From Sphingomonas abietis (GTDB lineage Bacteria > Pseudomonadota > Alphaproteobacteria > Sphingomonadales > Sphingomonadaceae): a stretch of DNA of 64,000 bases. A program made the position numbers and the translations under genes. The notes under the pieces were generated by a model that searched no databases, was not told where the DNA came from, and saw nothing but the letters and a program-made list of their open reading frames with translations. Positions 58,466-64,000 of this stretch are shown here, piece by piece. The DNA lies in assembly GCF_027625475.1 (NCBI RefSeq), contig NZ_CP115174.1:434001-498000 (forward strand). Reading direction: 5' to 3'. Position 1 is the stretch's first letter; every line of letters begins with the position of its first letter.

Positions 58466-59494
58466 ATGACTGCGAACGTCCATCCTCTTCACCCGGCGCC
58501 GGCGTCGGGTGCCTCCGTGCCGTCGCTCGATCCGCTCGTGTCGCTGATCACGGCCGACATGAATCAGGTCAACAGCGTCATCCTCGCGCGGATGCAGAGC
58601 GAAGTGCCGCTGATTCCCGAGCTCGCCGGGCATCTGATCGCCGGCGGGGGCAAGCGGATGCGGCCGATGCTGACGCTCGCCTGCGCCAGGCTGCTCGGCT
58701 ATGGCGGCACGCGCCATCACAAGCTGGCCGCGATCGTCGAATTCATCCACACCTCGACGCTGCTGCACGACGATGTCGTCGATGGCTCGGGGATGCGGCG
58801 CGGCAAGCGCACCGCCAATCTGATCTGGGGCAATCCGGCCAGCGTGCTGGTCGGCGACTTCCTGTTCAGCCGCTCGTTCGAGCTGATGGTGGAAGACGGA
58901 TCGCTGGGCGTGCTCCGCATCCTGTCGAGCGCCAGCGCGATCATCGCCGAGGGCGAGGTCGCCCAGCTCACCGCCCAGCGTCGGATCGAGACCGACGAGG
59001 ATCGCTACCTGCAGATCATCGACGCCAAGACCGCCGCGCTGTTCGCCGCCGCCTGCCGCATCGCCGCCGTCATCGCCGAGCGCGACGAGGCCGACGAGGA
59101 GGCGCTCGACAGCTATGGTCGCAACCTTGGCATTGCCTTCCAGCTGGTCGACGACGCGATCGACTATGCCTCGGACGGCACCACCATGGGCAAGGATACC
59201 GGCGACGATTTCCGCGACGGTAAGGTGACCCTGCCGGTCATCCTCGCTTATGCGCGCGGTGACGAGAGCCAGCGCCGCTTCTGGAAGGATGCGATCGAAG
59301 GGCGCCGCGTCTCGGACGAGGATCTCGCCCACGCCAATCGCCTGCTGGAGCAGTGCGGTGCGGTCGCCGACACCTTCGCACGGGCGCGCCATTATGGCGA
59401 ATTGGCGATCGCGGCGCTCGGGCGTTTCCCGGACGGCGAGGCCAAATCGGCGCTGATCGAAGCCGCCGAATTCGCCTTCTCGCGCGCCTACTGA
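58466..59494 (+). CDS. ispB: Polyprenyl (octa/decaprenyl) diphosphate synthase
   Basis: A 342-residue trans-prenyltransferase. The first Asp-rich motif is TLLHDDVVDGSGMRRGKRT, the second is FQLVDDAIDYASD, and GGGKRMRPMLTLA binds the diphosphate. It makes the isoprenoid side chain of ubiquinone; sphingomonads use Q-10, so decaprenyl is the likely product, but chain length cannot be read safely. The ATG at 58466 is preferred to 58415 because the added residues are not conserved. Confidence 0.92.
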   Translation: MTANVHPLHPAPASGASVPSLDPLVSLITADMNQVNSVILARMQSEVPLIPELAGHLIAGGGKRMRPMLTLACARLLGYGGTRHHKLAAIVEFIHTSTLLHDDVVDGSGMRRGKRTANLIWGNPASVLVGDFLFSRSFELMVEDGSLGVLRILSSASAIIAEGEVAQLTAQRRIETDEDRYLQIIDAKTAALFAAACRIAAVIAERDEADEEALDSYGRNLGIAFQLVDDAIDYASDGTTMGKDTGDDFRDGKVTLPVILAYARGDESQRRFWKDAIEGRRVSDEDLAHANRLLEQCGAVADTFARARHYGELAIAALGRFPDGEAKSALIEAAEFAFSRAY

Positions 59495-59528
59495 ACCGCG
59501 CGGATAGAATCGGATCGGCAGCAAGGCG

Positions 59529-59545
59529 TTCTCCTCGCAGGAGAA
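59529..59545 (+). promoter_or_regulatory. Hairpin enclosing a ribosome-like site
   Basis: TTCTCCT-CGC-AGGAGAA is a perfect seven-base stem with a three-base loop. The right arm is the AGGAGA that would serve as ribosome site for the ATG at 59556. It could terminate the upstream transcript weakly or hide the ribosome site of the small gene. No T-run follows. Confidence 0.35.
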
Positions 59546-59555
59546 AGTCTTATTC

Positions 59556-59779
59556 ATGACGGAAGATCACTGGTTCAACAGGTCCGCGATGCCGCGATCC
59601 GGCACAAGATCAGCTGGGGCGAACTGGTGCCGAGCGCCTTCGTGGTCGATCCCGGCGCGGAAGCGGCCGAGGAGGCCGCCTATCAGGATATGGCGGACGC
59701 GAAGCGCGCGCTGCGCGATCATATCTGCGAAACCTACGGGATCACCTCGGCCGAGCTGTGCAGCCTGGCGAGCCTCTGA
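59556..59779 (+). pseudogene. Small gene with an apparent frameshift near its start
   Basis: The ATG at 59556 opens MTEDHWFNRS, but the credible protein continues in another frame: VRDAAIRHKISWGELVPSAF, then VVDPGAEAAEEAAYQDMADA, then HICETYGITSAELCSLASL. One missing base near 59575-59580 would join MTEDHW to QQVRDAAIRHK and give a 74-75-residue protein. The second frame has no usable start codon of its own, and its composition (acidic, helical, GC-biased third positions) looks coding. Either a recent one-base deletion or a sequencing error. I do not recognise the family. Confidence 0.5.
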
Positions 59780-59850
59780 CCGAAATGGCCGGCATCCCGC
59801 CAGCGTGAAGCCGTGGACAGGGCATCGCCGTCCGTCCTAAGCCGCGCGGC

Positions 59851-62310
59851 GTGACCGATCTGCCGATCCATGCCGTTATGCCCGATCTTCTGGCCGCGCT
59901 GCGGGCGGGATCGTCGGCGGTGCTGGTCGCGCCGCCGGGCGCCGGCAAGACCACGGCGGTCGCCCCTGCGTTGCTTCGGGAAGCATGGTGCAGCGGCGAG
60001 ATCCTGCTGCTGTCGCCCCGTCGCCTGGCGGCGCGCGCGGCCGCCGAACGGATGGCGCAGCTGGGCGGGGAGCCGGTCGGCAAGACCTTCGGCTATGCCA
60101 CCCGGCTCGACAGCAAGCGCTCGGCCGCCACCCGCGTGACGGTGCTGACCGAGGGCATCTTCCGCAACCGCATCCAGGCCGATCCCGAACTCGCCGGGGT
60201 GTCGGCGGTGCTGTTCGACGAGGTGCATGAGCGCAGCCTCGACAGCGATTTCGGGCTGGCGCTGGCGCTCGATGCCCAGGCCGGGTTGCGGCCCGATCTC
60301 CGGCTGGTGGCGATGTCCGCGACCCTCGACGGCGCGCGTTTCTCGCAGCTGCTGGGGGAGGGCACGCCGCTGGTGGAAAGCGCCGGTCGCAGCTTCCCGA
60401 TCGCGCATCGCTATCTCGGCCGGGATAGCGCCCAGCGGATCGAGGATGCCATGGCGGCGGCCTGCCGACTCGCGCTGGCGGACGAGGCGCAGGGCGGCAT
60501 CCTCGCCTTCCTGCCCGGCGTCGCCGAGATCGAGCGGACGGCCGAGCGCCTCGATCGTCTGCCGCCGGGCGTGATCCTCCATCGCCTCCACGGCAGCCTC
60601 GATCCCGCCGAGCAGCGCGCCGCGATCGCCGCCTCGCCGCCCGGCCAGCGCAAGATCGTCCTCGCCACCGCGATCGCGGAAACCAGCCTGACGCTCGACG
60701 GCGTGCGGATCGTGATCGATTCGGGGCTGGCCCGGCGCGCGCGTTACGATCGCGCCGCCGGCGTCACCCGGCTGTCGACCGAGCGGGTCAGCCAGGCGGC
60801 CGCCACCCAGCGCGCCGGCCGGGCCGGGCGCCAGGCACCGGGCGTGGTCTATCGCCTGTGGGAAGCGGCGGCGACGGCCGGGCTGCCGCCTTATGATCCA
60901 CCCGAGATATGGGAGGCCGATCTCTCGGCGCTGCTGCTCGATTGCGCGATCTGGGGCGTCGCCGATCCGGCCGAACTGCGCTGGCTGGATCCGCCGCCGC
61001 CGGCCGCCGTGGCCGAAGCGCGCACCCGCCTGGCCTCGCTCGGCGCGATCGACGGGGATGGTCGCCCGACCGCGCATGGCCGGGCGATCGCCGCGCTGCC
61101 CTTGCCGCCGCGCCTCGCCCACATGCTGGTGGCGGCCGCGCCGCTCGGGCTGGGCGGGCTGGCGGCGGAGGTGGCGGCGTTGCTGTCCGAGCGCGGCCTG
61201 GGCGGCGACTCGGCCGACCTCGCCCAGCGCCTCCAGCGCTGGCGGGGCGAGCGGGGCCGCCGGGCCGAGGCCGCGCGCGGGCTTGCCCGGCGCTGGGCAC
61301 AATCGGTCGGCGTCGCGGCGGGCGGCGGCGATCCGGCGGACGCCGGGCTGTGCGTGGCGCTGGCGTATCCCGATCGCATCGCGCGCCGCCGCGAGTCCTC
61401 GGGCGAGACCTGGGCGAGCGCCGGCGGGCGGGGCTACAAGCTCGATCCGCTGTCCCCGCTGGCGCGCGAGGAGTGGCTGGCGGTCGCCGAGACCCAGGGT
61501 ATCGCCGCCGGCGCCCGCATCCTGTCCGCGGCCGCGATCGACCGGCCGGCGATCGAGCGCCTCTATGGCGATCGTATCGAGGAGGTCCGCACGGTTCGCT
61601 TCGATCCGGCGACCGGCGGCGTCCAGGCCACCCGCGAGGGTCGGCTGGGCGCGCTCCGGCTCGGCGGCGGGCCGGACGACCGGCCGGATGCCGCCGCGCT
61701 CGCCGCGGCCCTGCTGGACGGCGTGCGCGCCGCCGGTGTCGGCCTGCTGCCATGGCCGGAAGGCGCGGCCCGATTGCGCCAGCGTGCCGCCTTCGCGCGG
61801 CGCTTCGACCAATCGCTGCCCGATCTTTCCGATGACGCGCTCGCCGGATCGCTCGATGACTGGTTGCCCCCGCTGATCGCGGGGCGCCGCCGGCTGGACG
61901 CGATCCCGCCCGGCGATCTGGCCGGTGCGCTCCAGGCCCTGCTCGGCTGGGAGGGCGGGCGGACGGTCGATCGCCTCGCGCCCGATCGGTTGGCGACGCC
62001 GGCGGGCAGCTCGCATCCGATCGACTATGCCGCCGATGGGGGTCCGACCGCGGAACTCCGCCCGCAGGCGCTGTTCGGCCTGGCGACCCATCCGATGGTG
62101 GCGGACGGGCGGGTGCCGCTGATCCTGTCGCTGACCTCGCCGGCTGGTCGCGCGATCCAGACGACGCGGGATCTGCCCGGCTTCTGGGCGGGCAGCTGGT
62201 CGGCGGTCGCCAAGGAGATGCGCGGCCGCTATCCCCGCCACCCCTGGCCGGACGACCCCGCCGCCGCCGATCCGACGCTCCGCACCAAGAAGGCGTCCTT
62301 ACGCTCTTGA
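59851..62310 (+). CDS. hrpB: ATP-dependent helicase HrpB
   Basis: An 819-residue DEAH-box helicase. Walker A is APPGAGKTTAV, the DEVH box is LFDEVHERSLDSD, SAT is MSATLDG, and the domain-2 motif is RAGRAGRQAPGVVYRLW. The C-terminal HrpB domain ends in LPGFWAGSWSAVAKEMRGRYPRHPWPDDP, a signature of HrpB. The GTG at 59851 is the likely start. HrpB helicases act on RNA; the cellular role is poorly defined. There is no operon partner on either side. Confidence 0.94.
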   Translation: MTDLPIHAVMPDLLAALRAGSSAVLVAPPGAGKTTAVAPALLREAWCSGEILLLSPRRLAARAAAERMAQLGGEPVGKTFGYATRLDSKRSAATRVTVLTEGIFRNRIQADPELAGVSAVLFDEVHERSLDSDFGLALALDAQAGLRPDLRLVAMSATLDGARFSQLLGEGTPLVESAGRSFPIAHRYLGRDSAQRIEDAMAAACRLALADEAQGGILAFLPGVAEIERTAERLDRLPPGVILHRLHGSLDPAEQRAAIAASPPGQRKIVLATAIAETSLTLDGVRIVIDSGLARRARYDRAAGVTRLSTERVSQAAATQRAGRAGRQAPGVVYRLWEAAATAGLPPYDPPEIWEADLSALLLDCAIWGVADPAELRWLDPPPPAAVAEARTRLASLGAIDGDGRPTAHGRAIAALPLPPRLAHMLVAAAPLGLGGLAAEVAALLSERGLGGDSADLAQRLQRWRGERGRRAEAARGLARRWAQSVGVAAGGGDPADAGLCVALAYPDRIARRRESSGETWASAGGRGYKLDPLSPLAREEWLAVAETQGIAAGARILSAAAIDRPAIERLYGDRIEEVRTVRFDPATGGVQATREGRLGALRLGGGPDDRPDAAALAAALLDGVRAAGVGLLPWPEGAARLRQRAAFARRFDQSLPDLSDDALAGSLDDWLPPLIAGRRRLDAIPPGDLAGALQALLGWEGGRTVDRLAPDRLATPAGSSHPIDYAADGGPTAELRPQALFGLATHPMVADGRVPLILSLTSPAGRAIQTTRDLPGFWAGSWSAVAKEMRGRYPRHPWPDDPAAADPTLRTKKASLRS

Positions 62311-62367
62311 CGCGGCGTTGCGCGCTGCGGCATCGCGATCCGACGAATTTTCCGAAGGACTTTCCCG

Positions 62368-62673
62368 ATGGCTGCGCGCATCTTCCAGCGGATCAAGAAT
62401 TCCATGCAGTCCGGCCGCGCCAAGGTCGGCACCTGGACGCTCGAGTTCGAGCCGGCGGAAGCGAAGAAGCCCGATCCGCTGACCGGCTGGGCCGGTTCGG
62501 GCGACATGCCCCAGCAGGTGCATCTCACCTTTCCGTCGCTGGAGGCGGCCACCGCCTATGCGGCCCAATATGGCATTCCGGCGCATGTCGTGCCGGGCCA
62601 TGACCGGTCGCTGAAGCTGCAGGCCTATGCCGACAATTTCGCGGTCGGCCCGATCGTGCCGGCCGGCGAGTAA
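62368..62673 (+). CDS. NDUFS4-like complex I accessory protein
   Basis: A 101-residue protein of the ETC complex I subunit family (mitochondrial NDUFS4/18 kDa). Conserved parts are ARIFQRIKNSMQSG, TWTLEFEPAEAKKPDPLTGW and KLQAYADNFAVGP at the C-terminus. In alphaproteobacteria this is a supernumerary subunit of NADH dehydrogenase, not found in most other bacteria, and so it supports the taxonomic placement. It is encoded alone, away from a nuo operon. The start ATG at 62368 follows GAAGGAC. Confidence 0.9.
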   Translation: MAARIFQRIKNSMQSGRAKVGTWTLEFEPAEAKKPDPLTGWAGSGDMPQQVHLTFPSLEAATAYAAQYGIPAHVVPGHDRSLKLQAYADNFAVGPIVPAGE

Positions 62674-62690
62674 ACTCCCGCCGGTGCCGG

Positions 62691-63299
62691 TCAGCCGGCG
62701 AGGATGCCGGCGCCGAGCAGCAGCAGGATCTTCGCGTCGATCATCAGGCCGGCCGCGCGGCGCGCCGCCACGAAATCGGCGATCTCGGCCAGCGGCACGC
62801 GGCGGACGGTGATATTCTCGCCCGGCACGCCGCCGCCTGCGCCGACCTGGGTGAGATCCAGTGCGCGCACCAGCGAGAAGGTTTCCGAGACCATGCCGGG
62901 CGACGAGGCGAAATCGCCGATCAGCTCGACGCGACCGGGCCGGTAGCCCGTCTCCTCTTCCAGTTCGCGGGCCGCCGAGGCCAGCACATCCTCGCCCTCC
63001 TCGACATCGCCGACCAGGCCCGCCGGAAGCTCCAGGCAGAGTCGCAGCAGCGGCATGCGAAACTGCTCGACGAGCAGGACATGGCCGTCATCCACCGCGA
63101 CGATCACGGCGGCGCCTATGCCCCGTGCGCGGCCGACATATTCCCATTTCCCGCGCTGCTTGGCGGCGATGTAATCGCCCTGCCAGTGGACTTCCTCGGG
63201 CAGCGCCGCGTCCGGATCGATCAAAGCGGGGTCGGCGAGGGCAGGGTCGGTGAGAGCAGGGTCGGTGAGGGCGGGATCGGTCGTCGCGTCATGGGTCAT
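62691..63299 (-). CDS. Nudix hydrolase (ADP-ribose pyrophosphatase type)
   Basis: A 202-residue Nudix protein. The Nudix box reads G-x5-E (GDVEEGEDV) then ARELEEETGYRPG, with the REUxEExGU core intact. Other family marks are VLLVEQFRMPLLRLCLELPAG and SSPGMVSETFSLV, typical of ADP-ribose/NDP-sugar hydrolases. The first 34 residues are a tandem DPALx repeat, not part of the fold. The start overlaps the upstream TPM gene's stop by four bases (ATGA). Confidence 0.88.
   Translation of the reverse strand: MTHDATTDPALTDPALTDPALADPALIDPDAALPEEVHWQGDYIAAKQRGKWEYVGRARGIGAAVIVAVDDGHVLLVEQFRMPLLRLCLELPAGLVGDVEEGEDVLASAARELEEETGYRPGRVELIGDFASSPGMVSETFSLVRALDLTQVGAGGGVPGENITVRRVPLAEIADFVAARRAAGLMIDAKILLLLGAGILAG
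63204..63278 (-). repeat. Tandem 15-base repeat (DPALx) in the Nudix gene
   Basis: Four near-exact copies of a 15-base unit plus a decayed fifth encode DPALT, DPALT, DPALA, DPALI and DPDAA at residues 8-32. The units differ mainly in the fifth codon. Such a run is prone to slippage, changing the N-terminal tail by five residues per unit without shifting the frame. Confidence 0.85.
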
Positions 63300-63961
63300 A
63301 GCAGGATCAGGCGGTCCGGGAGTTCGTTGGTGTCGTCGGGCGAGCGGGGGAAGTGCTCGGCGAGTATCTGCCCGATCATCGTGACGGATTCCACCATCCC
63401 GTCGCCGGGGCGGCCGTCCTTCACCGCATCGATCAGCGCGGCCATCGCGGCGCCCCACATCTCGGGCTTCACCTTAGAGGCGATCGCGGCATCGGCGACG
63501 ATCTCGGCGCGATGCTCGGCGAGGCTGAGATAGAGCAGCACGCCGGTCTTGGCGCGGGTGCGGTTCTCGGTGGCGAGCCGGAACAGCAGCAGCGCACGGC
63601 GGCGGACGCGACGGCCCTTGGTGGCGGCCGGCGTCAACGCCATCCGGATCGGCGGCACGCCGAACAGCCAGCGCGCGGCGAGGAACGTCACCGCGAGGCC
63701 GCACAGCAGGATCGCGAGCAGCTCGCCCGGCGTCCACGCCACCCAGCCGCCGATCGTCCGGTCGAGGATCAGGACGAAGAAGGCCGGCGCCGCCGCGACC
63801 ACGGCGATAGCGAGGAACAGCGCCAGCACCGCGCCATGGACGACGACATCGTCGTAGCGATCCGATTCGGCGGCGACGACGGTGACGATCTCGCCATCGC
63901 TGTGGGCCTCGGCGCGGGTGACGGCTTCGCCCACCCGGATGCGATCGGTGTCGTTGAACAT
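63296..63961 (-). CDS. TPM-domain membrane protein
   Basis: A 221-residue protein of the TPM_phosphatase (DUF477) family. The N-terminal segment FNDTDRIRVGEAVTRAEAHSDGEIVTVVAAESDRYDD leads into two membrane helices (about 50-75 and 85-110). A soluble TPM part follows, with TKTGVLLYLSLAEHRAEIVAD-like RAKTGVLLYLSLAEHR and EMWGAAMAALIDAVKDG. Its function in bacteria is unclear. The ATG at 63961 is chosen over one at 63994 because the latter overlaps the gene upstream. Directly follows another TPM gene. Confidence 0.85.
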   Translation of the reverse strand: MFNDTDRIRVGEAVTRAEAHSDGEIVTVVAAESDRYDDVVVHGAVLALFLAIAVVAAAPAFFVLILDRTIGGWVAWTPGELLAILLCGLAVTFLAARWLFGVPPIRMALTPAATKGRRVRRRALLLFRLATENRTRAKTGVLLYLSLAEHRAEIVADAAIASKVKPEMWGAAMAALIDAVKDGRPGDGMVESVTMIGQILAEHFPRSPDDTNELPDRLILL

Positions 63962-63962
63962 G

Positions 63963-64000
63963 CTACCAGCTCCCCGAGGCGCCACCGCCTCCACCAGAGC
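63963..64000 (-). CDS. C-terminal end of a TPM-domain protein (cut by window edge)
   Basis: Only the last 11 residues are visible: a glycine-rich tail SGGGGGASGSW followed by TAG. Proteins of the YgcG/TPM type (secreted, with one C-terminal membrane helix) end in exactly this kind of Gly/Ser tail with a terminal Trp. One base separates its stop from the next TPM gene's ATG, the usual pair arrangement. The rest lies beyond the window. Confidence 0.65.
   Translation of the reverse strand, partial: SGGGGGASGSW

Overview
The window is GC-rich chromosomal DNA of an alphaproteobacterium, most likely a sphingomonad (Sphingomonadales). This rests on gene content: a full hopanoid locus, ispH next to hpnH, an NDUFS4-type complex I gene, archaic (Csu-type) pili, and palindromic intergenic repeats of the kind common in that order. 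I see no tRNA, rRNA, CRISPR array, phage or classical insertion sequence. Almost every gene has a long shadow ORF on the other strand because of the GC bias, and those are left out.

Layout. 1-3975: the end of a KdpE-like regulator, a Spy/CpxP-like periplasmic protein divergent from an OmpR-type two-component pair, an EF-hand protein and a 57-residue Cys-rich protein. 4038-9954: a valine/isobutyrate catabolic operon (mmsA, acyl-CoA dehydrogenase, enoyl-CoA hydratase, mmsB) with a divergent LysR regulator. 9985-15030: a MarR-controlled FUSC-type efflux operon. 15031-16925: a repeat-rich stretch with a GIY-YIG pseudogene and a small membrane protein. 16926-28364: a ClC channel, MerR regulator, fadD, fadL, DUF2147 protein, fadA, fadB and an acyl-CoA dehydrogenase, together a fatty-acid oxidation region. 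28569-47851: the hopanoid region, with hpnL, a diiron-like protein, hpnK, a DUF559 nuclease, hpnJ and hpnI on the minus strand; hpnA-E, shc and hpnG on the plus strand; then hpnH, ispH, hpnM and hpnN. 48350-53499: a five-gene Csu-type pilus operon. 53615-58030: a phosphorelay cluster (receiver-Hpt protein, LuxR-type regulator, hybrid kinase, single-domain receiver). 58076-64000: chorismate mutase, polyprenyl diphosphate synthase, hrpB, the NDUFS4-like protein, a Nudix hydrolase and two TPM-domain genes.

How the genes fit together. HpnD, HpnC and HpnE would make squalene, Shc cyclises it, HpnH and HpnG add and trim the adenosyl side chain, HpnI, HpnK and HpnJ would make the cyclitol-ether head group, and HpnN exports hopanoids. 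No hpnP (2-methylase) or hpnO (aminotransferase) is present in the window.

Most notable signal. Small orphan nuclease genes sit between REP-like hairpin repeats. An intact GIY-YIG gene (7029-7343) lies inside the valine operon. A DUF559 gene (31490-31897) lies between hpnJ and hpnK. A decayed GIY-YIG gene (15663-15952) lies between two inverted hairpins whose empty counterpart, the same hairpin pair without a gene, lies about 700 bases away (16716-16802). Several hairpin copies differ by compensatory changes that keep the stems paired. The layout resembles REPIN/RAYT systems, but with non-transposase nucleases. Whether the nucleases act on the repeats is inference.
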